From: Sycobia sp. Sy_11
Lineage: Eukaryota; Arthropoda; Insecta; Hymenoptera; Epichrysomallidae
Length of the DNA: 64,000 nt
Assembly (NCBI GenBank): GCA_018907035.1
Contig: JACCIC010000001.1
Location: forward strand, 2,762,001-2,826,000
Direction of reading: 5' to 3'
The notes beneath the pieces were generated by a model, which was not told the DNA's origin, made no database searches, and worked only from the letters and a program-made list of their open reading frames with translations. The position numbers and the translations under genes were made by a program. Within the stretch, counting starts at the first letter, position 1. The number at the start of each line of letters is the position of its first letter. This document shows positions 25,937-38,124 of the stretch, one piece after another.

Positions 25937-27470
25937 TTAAACGCCGAGATATTTTCTTTATGATTTTTTTTTTCCTAGTTGTTTATTTAACATCGATGTG
26001 GATGATAAGGGGACTGCATTCACACGAGCAAGACAGATTTAGTGGATGCTCGACTGTTTGCGCTACGTTGCCGTAAGTGTGCGCCCGTCAAATGGCATGT
26101 GTGTAAAAATTTACGAGTATTCGAGAGTAAATTTGAATGAGTATACGGGGCGTTATAAATCGCGTAGAATATCATTATTTGCAATGCGAGGAAAGAATAT
26201 CTAAAGTTCCCTATTCTTCGACGTCGAAGTTTATACTTGATAAGAGTAAGAGATAATTTTTATTTTACGCAATTGTAGTTACAATAATTTGTGAAGGCTA
26301 GGTCAACAGTTGTAAAAGTTGTTGCAGTCAAATCAAATATACAATTATGGATATTAAAAAAGAAGAAGAAGCAGATACAAAAAGAAAAACAAAAAAACTT
26401 TCATACTTAAATATAATTTAACTTCTTCAAATTATATCATTTCGACTGGTACGAAAAAATAAATGTAAATTTTCAATTTTGAGAAAAGAATGCATGAATT
26501 AGATATGTTCTTTAAACTTTCGACATTCTTTAAACGCGTCTGTAGCTTATACCTCATTAAACGAAGTATTAGCTCTCTTCCTAATTTTAACAAAGTTACC
26601 GTAAAAACTTAAAACTTGCGAAAATTTATAAAAGACCAAATTAACGCGTATAAAAAAAGGGTAATAGCATTTAAGATCACAAGGCGCAAGCTACGCGCAT
26701 CTGAGGTCCGAGTTATGCACGATCTGCAGGGAGACACGAACTTTTTATACTATCGATTTTCTTCGTTTAATTGAGCTTTAACTCGTCACTTGTAGTGTAA
26801 TTTCTTTTTATTTGACTACGATGCAGCAGGCTTTGTAGCGCAAAAAGGGCTTTCGTTTAATGCAATTAGAGTTAAAAAAAATTCATTTACACTTTGCACT
26901 TTAATATGCATGATAGTATAAGTTTAAGTACTCTTAATCGGCTTCCTGTGACAAGTTTATTTAAATTTTTCAATACAGGCGACTTTTACAAAATTTCCAT
27001 AATTTCATAAATGGTCTAGAAAATCAATGAATTTATTGTTTTTGATTGAATTCATCATTTTTCATTAATACCGTTAAATTTCTTCTTCAGTATGAAGCGC
27101 TAACTTTTTCAATTTTCTCTGCTTCCATGATTGTAACGTTCAATAAACTGGCTTTATACGACGATCATTGAGCTTTCAAAGACATGTCAAACACTGAGAA
27201 CAAAGCAGCGGAAATAAATTATGCTACACGCATATCACGAAGATCTGCATTATTAAATATATGGAGATATTCAACGAAACGTTGCTCTAATTTTATATTT
27301 CGTTGAGCAGGATAAAAAAAAGTTAAAAATCAACTACTTCTCTATTAATAAAAAATTCTCTTAAAATGTTAACAGATTTTTGAAATTTGAATAATTCGAT
27401 CAGTCGAAGCACTGAATTAATTGGTTCGCAATACCGCTGCGATAAACAAAAGAATTAGCCGCGACCGTCA
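25937..27470. other. AT-rich stretch upstream of the receptor
   Basis: No gene recognised. It separates the receptor exon from the large GC-rich island at 27.5-28.4 kb. Confidence 0.5.
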
Positions 27471-27990
27471 AATTGCAGCGAAGAAAATGGATTGATTCCT
27501 ACCCGGCTGAATGTCTTCGTCGCGCTTCGAAAGCACTAAGAGCTCGGAACGCGATTAAAAAAAAAAAAAAACACCGGCACGCGCGTACTTCGAGAGATAG
27601 AGAGAGAATCACGATCTTCTTCACCAACGGGATTCCTCACAACTTTCGCGCAAAAGTCCTGCGAACATCGGTTATAACGAATTAAAAATCCCCTCCACCT
27701 TTCCCTAAAAAAAAAAAAAAAAAAACAACCCTGCACGCATCCCCCTCACTTGCCCCACTGCACGCGGACGTATCGTGGCTCTAGTTTGCCGCGCTTGAGC
27801 GAGGAAAGGCAAGGCAAGATCTGTCAAAGAGCAAAAAAGGCCCAAATCCCCCGCGGCTTTTTACTTAAACCCGGTGTATATCCGCGCGCACGCGGATTCC
27901 GCACTAAACTGTTGAAGCGCCGCGAGTCGCGAGGCTCTCCTCTCATCTCGCGGCGGCGACTATAAAGCCCCGATGCACGCCGCGCCGCGA

Positions 27991-27991
27991 T

Positions 27992-28026
<35 letters not shown>
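27991..28026. repeat. (GA)n microsatellite inside the island
   Basis: GA repeat with one ACA interruption, about 50 bases from a (TA)n tract in the same GC-rich island. Confidence 0.93.
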
Positions 28027-28074
28027 TGTGTTATAGAATCCTCCCTCTGTCTCGCTTTCGCCTGCCTCTCGATT

Positions 28075-28076
<2 letters not shown>

Positions 28077-28132
<56 letters not shown>
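28077..28132. repeat. (TA)n microsatellite inside the island
   Basis: Pure TA repeat of about 55 bases surrounded by CpG-rich sequence. Confidence 0.96.
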
Positions 28133-28135
<3 letters not shown>

Positions 28136-28430
28136 CGTACGAGAGAGCGACGCGCGAGCGAGCGCGAGTATATGAGAGGCGGGCATGCGCCCTCGCGCCT
28201 CCTCCACAGGTTGTCGGTGAGATGCGTCGCCCAACTCCCCCCCCCCGGTACTCCTCCTGCCGCCCCGCTGCGGGCGTCGGTGGCAGCCACCACTGATGCA
28301 CACGACCGCGGAGGAGTTTGCTCCCCTTTCTCTCTCTCTTTCTCTTTCTCTGTCTCTCTTTGCTCTACGCCTCGGACTGCGAGGAGCAGCGGGCAGCGGT
28401 TTAAGGTAGTTGTTGAAGAGATTTAATTGA

Positions 28431-29490
28431 GTTGTTCACGTTTTTCGCAATGCCACCTAAAACTTTTACTGTGCAATCCCGAATAGATCTGGTAGAGCTT
28501 TGAAGATTCTTTTCTTCGACGATTTTCGTGTGTAAAAATTTCACATTTTAGCGCGTTTTTTTCTCGAACACCGGGACGAGTATCGAGTGTTTACGATCGT
28601 AACAAAAAAAAAATTTATACATCGTTATTCGATGTACACGTACATGTGGCTGGAAGAGCTCGAGTGGCTGTATTGGTTAATTATTATGACATTAAACTCG
28701 GTTGTACTATTTATGGCGAATTTACTTGTAAGCATAATGCCGTGGGATTAAGTCTAAGTTCGTTAATCAGTATACGAAGAAAGAATTAATTTGTACTGTA
28801 AGAAGAGTAGAGTAAGTAGCATAAGTTCAGTAGCGCGCAAGCAGAACTTAACTCGGGCGCTCATCTGGTACCCGGCAGGCACCGGTAATTTTACAAGAAT
28901 TTTTAATTAATTCTTTTTAAATTATCGTTTTTCAAAAGTAGTTAAAAAGCGTTGGAAAAGAAATTAATTTCCTAAACAAATTTCTTCAGTAGCTTTAGCA
29001 TAATTTTAAAACTGTATTAAAGCAGTGGAAAAGCGGTCTTTTGTAATACGTAATCATTTAAAAAAAAAAAAATTATGCGCCCTGTTATAGGAAACTAAGA
29101 CGAATTGTTTAGTCTAAAATCGTTTTCTGCGGAATACAGTATAATAATAATAATAATAATAATGAGGCGAAAAAATATACTTACGCGGTGGATAATAAGA
29201 AGTCATTAAATTTTGTAGTTGTTATTTTTTAAAATATGTATTATTTGCGAGAATACGTTTTTTAATTCCAATTGAATTGCACATAATATGCAGAAAAATA
29301 ATTTTCGGATCTTAAATCTGTTCACGCAAAGAATATTCGAAAATATTGAATTCGTGGATTTATCGCGTGATTACCGTTTTAACAATGATTTCCTCTGGAT
29401 GCCATTAATCGGATTAAAATACAAGATCACAACTAACTTTGTGGAATACAAATCTTATAATAAAACTCATAATTAAGTATCAGAAAACCC
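28431..29490. other. AT-rich non-coding stretch
   Basis: A short (ATA)n run lies near 29142-29163. Nothing else recognised. Confidence 0.5.
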
Positions 29491-29900
29491 GACTTTGGCG
29501 TTCTTTTATATTTTTAACTCTATTTGTTTAAAATCGTCTAATGCACCGTGCTCGTTCGTTTTGCCGTTCCTCTCCCGCACTCGAATTTTATTAATTTTCA
29601 GTTTCGTCGCTTTCACGGAAAATCAGATATGCAGAGTATCGTCATACCCCGGAAAACGACTGAGAGCAGCGCTGTAGAGCCATTTTTAACGCGCCACCGT
29701 AGATGCTTGGAATGGAATTTGCCGTTTTGAGGGAAGCGGCCGTCCAGGTTCGCTGCGGTATGCCGGAGTTTTACTTGGAATTTTCGGTTAATTATAAGCT
29801 GGAACTCCTCAAAGCAGGGATTCTCAACGGGGACGTTGTCGCGCGACGGCGAGTCGTCGCGTGGTCGCGGTTTCATCTCCGCGAGTAAATCTCGCCTTTT
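29490..29900. other. GC-richer patch with open frames, unidentified
   Basis: Composition is GC-richer with frequent CpG between about 29620 and 29890. Overlapping open frames on both strands (29703-29888 plus, 29613-29876 minus) show no recognisable family. It could be regulatory; a coding exon is not supported. Confidence 0.25.
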
Positions 29901-31576
29901 CTCCTGTTCTTCCCCCCTCCCCTGTTTTTTAGGCGATAATTTCGAATGATCAGGACGCCTTTACTGATCATCGAAAAATATGCGAATATTTTATGATTAT
30001 AGTTGTTAGCGTGCTTATGATCAATCAATGGCAAATTTGCGCTGCTTCATAATTTCTCGCTGGTTCATCGCAGTTATTCATTCTGGAACTTTGAACAATT
30101 GAACTTTTCGTTCTTATACTTACAATTTCGCATTATTGCTTAATTTCTATAAGGTTTATTAATTATATTAAACACCAGTTTCTCTTGTGGTTCAATTGTG
30201 TATATTTACTTTTTGCATATGTAATTTTTTCATAGCTTTGACTTTTAATTTTTAATTTTAATTTAATTTTTTGTATTTTACCATAGACACAATATTAATT
30301 CTAATTAAACTAAAGTCTTAAGTAAGTTTATAATATGGTTAAAATAATCGTTTGTATTACTTATTAGTTATTCCAGTAATTGTTTTTTTCTTTGCTGATT
30401 GTGACCCTAGAGTATTTAATTTTTGCCGATTCAACTATATTTTCTAAAGACGAGAGAAGGCATTAGTCAGAGTATCAAAGGTTCGGGGCACCGAAACTTT
30501 TTACGAACTATATTCAATACTTTATTTAATAAATCTATTTAATGAATCCATATATCAAAGTCTCTTATCGACAAATTTATCAACATCTCGTACTTTAACT
30601 TGTTCAATTTACGTCTATACAGTTTTAATCGACAATTTACCATTGCTTTAAATTCTGAAAAATGGGTGTACGCAAGAATCCGCTGCACTTGTGATAAGCA
30701 AAGCTGCTTTTATATAAGGATACGAGCTTGGCTTTTTACGGATTTCCGGTTAATCTGCATTTTATCTCCTTTATTTATGGAGCTGAATTATTTCATGCTA
30801 AACCGAATGCTTAGAATTTATTCTTTAAGATACGAAGGCATTATTAATGACTTGTAAGTGCATTTGGTATTTTTTCACCCCCCCCCCCACTAGTAATCAA
30901 TATTTAACTATTGTTAATATTTTAAATACGAAACAAACGCACCAGACGAACTCTGTATAAAATATTTTACATTTCCACTGGAGATTTCTTATATAGTAAC
31001 GAATATTTTTTCTAGTTTCAATTTATAATTATGGAAAATAATGGAAACACTAGCTCCGACTCTCATAATCTGAGCCTCGAAGAAAAACTCGGCGGAGAAA
31101 AAAGCGGAGGATTTGAAAGGAAACTTGCACCTAGAAGATAGAAAAAGTTGAATAGTTTATGCAAGTTTCTACAAGTCTTCCGTACGCGGCTAATTCTTTC
31201 TGAACTCAGTATCTTTTTGTTGAAAATGTCGCATTTCATTCCGACAAAGTGTAAGTTGATCTAGAAAACCTATCGGAAGGGGAACTTACATGCAAGAGAG
31301 GAAAACTTTAATGTAAGAATTTTATCATTTGTTCAGATAAATTCATTTTAAAACTGATAAAGATATTTGTTCAAAGTCGAAACAACAAGATATGATAAAA
31401 AAATTCATTTTTTTAAATTTCAATAGATATTTTTCTATTACATTCTTAAGCTTTCAAAGAGTTTTCCAAATCAAAAGATGAATTGTAAGAGAAAATGGAA
31501 TATGTTTATTAGAGTAGTCTTCCTATCTCTAGAAAAATGTTTATTGTTTGTAAAAATTTGTAAATGAAATATTATT
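29901..31576. other. AT-rich non-coding stretch
   Basis: Contains a C homopolymer near 30878-30888. No gene recognised. Confidence 0.5.
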
Positions 31577-31627
31577 TCTTATTATTGTTATAACAAACCA
31601 ATTGTGTCTTATTATTGTTATAACAAA
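31577..31627. repeat. two 21-bp direct repeats carrying a 12-bp palindrome
   Basis: Identical 21-base copies at 31577-31597 and 31607-31627, offset by 30 bases. Each contains the perfect palindrome TTGTTATAACAA. It could be a paired protein-binding site or a simple tandem duplication. Confidence 0.85.
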
Positions 31628-32215
31628 GTAAATAAATTTTTAAAAATAATTTATTACGAATATGAAAACATGAAAGTTCATCTTCTCATTATATTTAGAC
31701 GTCTTGTGTATTTTTCAATATTAATATTCAGATTGTGAAATTGAATTGACATATTTCATAGTGCGATAAAAATATTCAGTGAATATTTTACGAGGATAGT
31801 GTTAAAATGACCAATAACAGTATTCTTTTGAATTTTTAACAAACTTTCAAGATTAAATGATATCAATTGAAGATTTAATACAATTGCTTAGATTACAAAA
31901 ACTGAATGATTCTTATGGAATTCGATCCAATAGTATAGATCTTGCCAACCGTTTCATTTTAATAAAATTTATTTTACATTTAATTACTCATAATCTTAAA
32001 ATACTTTAGCAAGCGTCTTCAAACTGTACCAATTATTCAACGCCTTAAATAAATAGAAAAACGATACGGCAGTTTCACGATTTTTTCCTCTATGTCCATA
32101 GCAAAGGTCTGAATAAAACGGGATATTTCTACTTGTTCGAACTAACTGCTAAAGGCTCTTTCTGCTTCAGGAAATTTTATCCTATTAATTTAATTTTTTT
32201 CTTCTGTTCACCGTC

Positions 32216-32262
<47 letters not shown>

Positions 32263-33030
32263 CGCTACGTTAATTTAAACTTCATTTACCAGAGGGTTAA
32301 ATATTCAGGTACGCAATTATCGTCGGGCATAATTGGCTTATCGAATTTTAATAAATCGAAAAGTTTGCAATTTCTGTACTAAATAAAATGAAATTGTATA
32401 TGCACAATTTGACTGTATTATATATAGAATGACATATAAATGAAATTATATGAATAACAAGTTAATGTTCTGATTTAATAGTGCGCACAGCTCGTCTCGA
32501 CCTTTCTCCTTTTAACATATATTCGTATTATATTGCATTCACTGGCGCTCTCTTCCACTCCATTATTTATCTTATTTAAATGAAGTCTAATATTAAATTC
32601 TGTTATCGCCAACAAAATGGTTTCGGTGCTTAATGTTAAAAATGTACACGTGCAATAAAAATAAAGCGTGAAGCTACGTCGATAAACGTGCCTATGTCCG
32701 GATAAATTTCATTAGAAAATTCATACAAGCGCGACTGTCAACGCGTCAATGTGCGGCTCGTCGAGGGATATTTAAAACGAGGCGAAATATATTAAAGTTC
32801 CATACAAATTAGGTTACCAATGCTCGCTCCATTGAAATTCAAATAAATCCTGCTGAATTAAGCTAAAAATTATATAACTCGGGCGGAATGTAAAAGGAAG
32901 CTCCCGGAAAATTGCAAAAATTATAACCAAAAAAAGGAATTTGTTTGTAACTAAGGAATTGAATTTATAAACGAAGCAATCACATGAGATTTTGTACATT
33001 TCCCTAATATGCTAATGTGCCTATATGATA
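31628..33030. other. AT-rich non-coding stretch
   Basis: Contains an interrupted (TA)n tract at 32216-32260 with TG interruptions. No gene recognised. Confidence 0.5.
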
Positions 33031-33120
33031 GACGCGTTGAGAGAGAAATGGAAAGCGTGCATATCTATAAGTGTATATATATATATATATGCACGCTTTC
33101 AATTTCTCTCTCGACGCGCC
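33031..33120. repeat. 90-base imperfect inverted repeat (long hairpin)
   Basis: The left arm (33031-33064) and right arm (33087-33120) are reverse complements over about 34 positions with three mismatches. Both include an AGCGTGCATAT-type inner end and a GAGAGAGAAAT-type middle. The loop is about 22 bases of TA-rich sequence. Transcribed in either direction it would fold into a near-perfect stem-loop of pre-miRNA size. The low mismatch number also fits a young fold-back or small MITE. Confidence 0.85.
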
Positions 33121-33418
33121 TATGTCGTTGAGCGCGGACGTTGATGGATGCAGACACGCCGACATATTTAATCCTTCACAGAAGGATTTGCGGAAAATTA
33201 ATTTTTTGCTTTACTAGTTTAATCTCGAGATACGGAGATCGAATATATGTTAGGATTCTGTCGAGAAGCTTATATTATAATCTAGGTTTAGATCGTCGCT
33301 TACTTAATTCATCTGAAAAGAAACAAAAATATAGTTATGAACTATGCCGTACTGTATTACGGCACATTTAAATGTTAAATTAAACAGTTTCCAAAGACAA
33401 AAATTAAATACTTTTCGA

Positions 33419-33425
<7 letters not shown>
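33121..33425. other. non-coding stretch
   Basis: The frame at 33141-33371 has no recognisable domain. Confidence 0.45.

Positions 33426-33461
<36 letters not shown>
33426..33461. repeat. (TA)n microsatellite
   Basis: Pure TA repeat of about 35 bases. Confidence 0.95.
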
Positions 33462-33464
<3 letters not shown>

Positions 33465-34362
33465 TCTTTATTATTAGAATAATAATTCAATTAATTCAAA
33501 TAATTTTCTATAAGACTTGAAAAAAAATGGTTCTCCATTAAACATAAATTTTCCTAAGCTTGACCCGAAGTTATTCCAAAAATACAAGAACGATTGCGTC
33601 GTAAAAATTCTTCTTAATGTATAATGCAATAACGGTATTCGGTCGTATTCGACACACGGTTCCATAGCGTAATTTGCCAACTGCCAAAACGTGGCCGTTC
33701 TCTATGCGAAGCACCAGGCCCATTAAATTTGGCGTGTGAATCGTTTAGAAAGACATAACACGAAATGCACCCTATACACAATGCTACTCAACACCCTATC
33801 TGAATTTTTCTTGTGCCAATAACTGGCGGAAGAATTTTATAAGAAGTTTCGTATTTTTTATTTCAAATTTTTGTTTTTCCTTTTTTTGGTTCAGTAAGAA
33901 ATTACTTTCAGCATGAAGGATGCGAGCTGTTTTGTTTTGAAAATAAAGCTGTTGTTCGATAGGCTTCAAAATAACAACGGCATACGATAACACATATATA
34001 ATTCTAATAATAATATTTTTTCCAAAAAATCTCATTGGAAATGACGATGTTTTTATAATATTGCGCGTCATTGAGATTTACAAATAGGTGTCTGAAGAAA
34101 AATAATAGAAAATTGAAGGGTCCTATGCGGTGGAGCAAATAAAACAGCCAATATCTTCATAAACAGTACATTTTGCTTCTATATTGGTATATCGTATTTT
34201 CGTTATCACAACCTAAAGAGAAATGCCTCTAACGTGGTTTTTATTGTCGTCCAGCCAGACAGCAGAAAAGGAAAATTGGGTTATATTGTTCGACGATCCA
34301 TAAAGTGCAGAGAGTAAGTGGTGTCGAGGTCGTAAAACAACATCTGCAATATAGCCTAATTA

Positions 34363-34539
34363 TTATTTTCTTCTACCTAGACGAACGCGAATAAAATCTT
34401 TTTCAGATACAATTCGATTACTATTATCAATTATCAGGGGCCCAACAACCGGATGTTTCGGGTCGACTCCTGCTGTGTTACGGACACCTACTCTTTTATA
34501 AACATCCTCTAGTGACGTAGTCCATTTATTCGTGTCAAC
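34363..34539 (-). pseudogene. protein-like fragment of unknown origin
   Basis: A minus-strand frame in AT-rich DNA reads as a balanced, protein-like sequence containing NKWTTSLEDVYKRVG, DPKHPVVGPLIIDN and a basic C-terminus before the stop. Codon use is mixed and residue composition is far from what AT-rich random sequence gives. No ATG precedes it in frame, the open frame beginning at a TTG at 34575, and a short TA repeat lies at its upstream edge. I do not recognise the family. It could be a host exon, a transposon remnant or an endogenised viral fragment. No frame of similar quality adjoins it. Confidence 0.3.
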
Positions 34540-34575
34540 ATATATATATATAATCCAGTATATAAAAAGTTGCAA

Positions 34576-35590
34576 AGAAAATATAAATCTATATCTGGAG
34601 CGCTCAAAGCAATGGAATCAATTAATTTAGAAACTTTTTTATTATTATTATTTATTAATTACTTATTTATTAATTAATTTAGAAAATACTTCGGTGCATA
34701 GAAAGCACTGAACTCCGAAAACAATTACTGATAATGCGCAGAGCTTGAAAATATGCTTTTATCTGGAATGATAACCGATACAGTTGGATGCCATCTCGAT
34801 TTGATTTGATTTTGATCAATTGCAATTACATGTTCGTCAAGGAAGTAAAATCTTTTCAAATTATACGTAATCAGTTTATAATAGGATCAATTTTATAAAA
34901 TATACCAAAAAGGTTAAAAAATTTTTGGCTTTCTACTTAACAGAGAAAAGAAGTATTTAATCAAGCGATGACACTACTCAAATTACGTCAGACATGTGCT
35001 GCTTCGTACTGCTGAGGCAGAGGGAAATTTTTTAGATTTACAGCAACTAAAAACTTACTCCAGAAGCACAAACTTAAAAAAAGACGGATGTCATTGCCAC
35101 ATTAAAATTTTAGATAAAATTAACCAAAATAAATCCACGCAGCGATTTATTATTATAAATCTATATAAAGCAATATACTACATTCGAGAAAATAAAAAAT
35201 ATTGCTTTCTCATAGACAACGTTAGATTTATGCTTTTTAATTCGAGTATATGAACAACCACTGGTAGAAAATAATTGTTGCTCCCCACTATCAGTTATTA
35301 TGATACACTATCACAAATTCTCCGATAATCTTATAATTTTTAAGCTTTCACATATTTTTACTATTATTTCTTGGTTGTAACTTTTTTATGACTTTAACGT
35401 TACATTCGTGTTTAGCCTATTAGAGACCATTTCCTTAGCTTCTGAAGAAGCTTTTAAAGTTTTGCGATTTTTAATGAATCATTAAATTGCGACAATTCTA
35501 TAATCGCAAAATAATTCGACCGTAAGACAGAGTATTTTTAACCAGCCTGAAAAAATATAGATTAGGTAGATTTTGCGAGAAACGCAAACG
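34576..35590. other. AT-rich non-coding stretch
   Basis: No gene recognised; the frame at 34996-35253 has no family resemblance. Confidence 0.45.
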
Positions 35591-35733
35591 ATTCTATGAA
35601 GAAAACCCTTTTAAGCCCTCTTTCGCGCGCATCGCATCTTCGTAAACGCACACGCGGCAGTCCCGTGCGCTCTTCGATCGCGAGTATTCCATGCCATGAA
35701 CGTGCGTGTTTCGTACCTCCGACGCAATCGAAT

Positions 35734-35735
<2 letters not shown>

Positions 35736-35785
<50 letters not shown>
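35736..35785. repeat. (CT)n microsatellite
   Basis: Pure CT repeat of about 50 bases in a GC-richer island. Confidence 0.97.
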
Positions 35786-35787
<2 letters not shown>

Positions 35788-36008
35788 CTCCTGTACACAC
35801 TTCTTGCATATAATATACGTTGTACAACCTCAAAGAGAATCCCATTATTTGTATATTGATGTACACGCCCAAGCACAGACGTCCCTGCGCGCTTATCGGA
35901 CGCCCCATTATTATTCGCTCTCCTGCAGTAGCAGCCGGATGAGATACCTACCGATGGCGCCCTTCAATCGCGCACGCGGTGAATTGTTCAGCGAGACAGG
36001 CATAGAGG

Positions 36009-36060
36009 AAAGAGAGACAGAGAGACAGAGAGACAGAGGAGAGAGAGAGAGAGAGGGAGA
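36009..36060. repeat. (GA)n/(CAGA)n purine tract
   Basis: Mixed GAGA and ACAGAG repeat, in inverted orientation relative to the (CT)n tract at 35736-35785. Confidence 0.92.
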
Positions 36061-36480
36061 TATATTCAAAGCTCGCCCGGCCGACCTTTCAACAAAGTTT
36101 CATCGGGTTTTCGCGCGATAAGCGAGATAGACGGCGAGTCTCGTTCTGCTCCTTAAAGACGTTCGCCAATCGCGGTCGTGCCGCGCTGCTCAAAGATCAG
36201 TCCTAATTATCCAAGCATCGAAATAGCAATGAATTACGATGGACCGTCGCTACGCTTGATTTGTTTATAAGCAAAATTTGTCGAATCAACCTCCGCTCGT
36301 CAGCTTTCCATATGCCGCGGCGCAGTGATCTTTTCGTTCTCAATTCCATATTCCTCCCTTACAAATACGAGCGTTTGCTTTCCCAATAAGTGCCGCAGCA
36401 TTATTTGCCCGGATTGCCGCAGTCGACTGACTTCCGATTTCTAACGCGAAAAACAAAATCTTTTATTATGCGCCGTCGAG

Positions 36481-37594
36481 CGCAAAATTATCCGGCAATT
36501 TTTCAAACAAGTACTGAAAGTCTTCGTTAACGATAAAAATATCGATGTGGATTCGATCGATACTGCAGTAGCATACTTGATAGCAAACAGTAAGAAATAT
36601 GAACTATTTCTTTGCTCGGATGTGATCCAGTTATGCTGAAATTTTTATCGCACACAAAATACACGAGACCGAATATTTGGGAAATTCTCAAAGCAATTCT
36701 CTTGGGTGCTGAAATATATTTTTCTTCGATGAGCTATCCCATTAACCATTGTGAATTTACCTTTATTCCGACCATCCCTCCAAAGCAATCACACGATCCT
36801 TAACTTGACTTTCGTTAAGTAAAATCTTAACCAAATCGTAAGCCGCTAGAACAATCTACTTATTATTAGCGTGTCGAGGCATTAAAAGATATTTTTCTTT
36901 TGGTATTGGTCGCCTAACTTTCTTCAAATTGAACCTTATTTTTTACCAACTGAATTCAAATAACTATTGACAAGGTTTACTTGCTTTCGAGGCTTGCGAT
37001 TTTATTAAAGATTTACTTAAAGTCGAGTTAAGCGAGATGTATGAGAAGGAAGCAAAAGTCGCATTGATGAAAATTTGAAAATGCGATATCTCATCGAGAA
37101 AAGAAAGATATTTGAAGAAACTAATTAGCATTTGAATTATACTTTCATTTTCTATGAAATTTTAAAACGTCAGAAAATTTAGAGGGTTTTATATCCTAAA
37201 AAACGGCTAAAAACGGCTTTGTTGCACACTTATGTCTCCGTAAAATATCTCCGTAAATCCGAGGTGGCAGAGCGATTCCGAGACCGAATTCGATATCCAG
37301 CGTAGCAAAATCCTGCCGGACAGTATACTTCGCCTTTCTGTGAATATATTTTCTCCGCATGTACATTATTCTTATAATTAATATACGCTGTCTTGAATTT
37401 AATTTAGTATGCCCGCCAGAGACTTCTTGCCAGCGATAAGGCTTCCGACTTTTTTTTCTTCTTTTATCTCGAAAGTTTGCTGATAAACAAAGGTATAATA
37501 GAGCCCGGTGCGATTTCTCTCGCCGCTTTATATACTTACGCGCCTAGATTTATGAGCCCCAAATCCCGGTCGTGAGTCATGCATCGGTACTATA
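36481..37594. other. non-coding stretch
   Basis: No gene recognised. Slightly GC-richer between about 37220 and 37560. Confidence 0.45.
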
Positions 37595-37596
37595 CA

Positions 37597-37635
<39 letters not shown>

Positions 37636-37670
37636 GTATATATATATATGTGTGTATGTATATGTATAAA
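37595..37670. repeat. compound (TA)n/(TG)n microsatellite
   Basis: TA repeats interrupted by TG, TTTA and TGTA units. Confidence 0.9.
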
Positions 37671-38068
37671 TCGAGAGACCTTGAAACTTCTCTTATTTTT
37701 AAGCAGCAAAATACACTTGGAAATTTACGTAACATCACGCAGCGACGCTAATTAGCGTAAAATAACCGATGTACGTTAAAAAAAAAAAGAAAAAGAAGAA
37801 AATATCACGATTGAGTTTCAGTTTCAGGATTTCGCAAGGGTTATCCTAAAGGAGACGAGGGAAAAAAAGCCACAAAATATAGAGACATGCATACATACCC
37901 CTTTGATTGCTTCGATCGTGCGCGACACCGCTCAGACGATCGCGGTTTATATATAGGAACCGATTAAAGGGGCGCTTTAATCTTTATTTGGGGGGCGGGG
38001 GGATTCTGAAGGCCACGTGACCGATTCCCGATGTGTATTTCGGTGGAAATATAGAATTTCATTGGGAT

Positions 38069-38069
38069 G

Positions 38070-38122
<53 letters not shown>
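38069..38122. repeat. (TA)n microsatellite
   Basis: TA repeat of about 50 bases, starting with one TATG interruption and followed directly by a GC-richer patch. Confidence 0.96.

Positions 38123-38124
<2 letters not shown>

Larger units (their letters stand above)
27470..28430. other. large GC/CpG-rich island with embedded (GA)n and (TA)n
   Basis: The longest GC-rich island in the window. It holds many overlapping open frames on both strands, none with a recognisable domain. It includes A homopolymers near 27560 and 27706, a TATAAAG at 27961 (plus), a (GA)n tract and a (TA)n tract. It lies about 2-3 kb upstream of the receptor's start codon, so an upstream promoter or non-coding 5' exon is plausible; a promoter of an unseen plus-strand gene is an alternative. 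Confidence 0.35.
35590..36480. other. GC/CpG-rich island with embedded (CT)n and (GA)n
   Basis: GC-rich, CpG-containing sequence surrounds a (CT)n tract and, about 220 bases later, a GA/CAGA tract. Open frames on both strands are long only because of the repeats. A regulatory or promoter role is possible; no coding evidence. Confidence 0.35.

Noticed and set aside
33073..33090. (TA)n in the hairpin loop considered as an independent microsatellite insertion
   Set aside because: It is short and forms the loop between complementary arms, so it is described with the inverted repeat.
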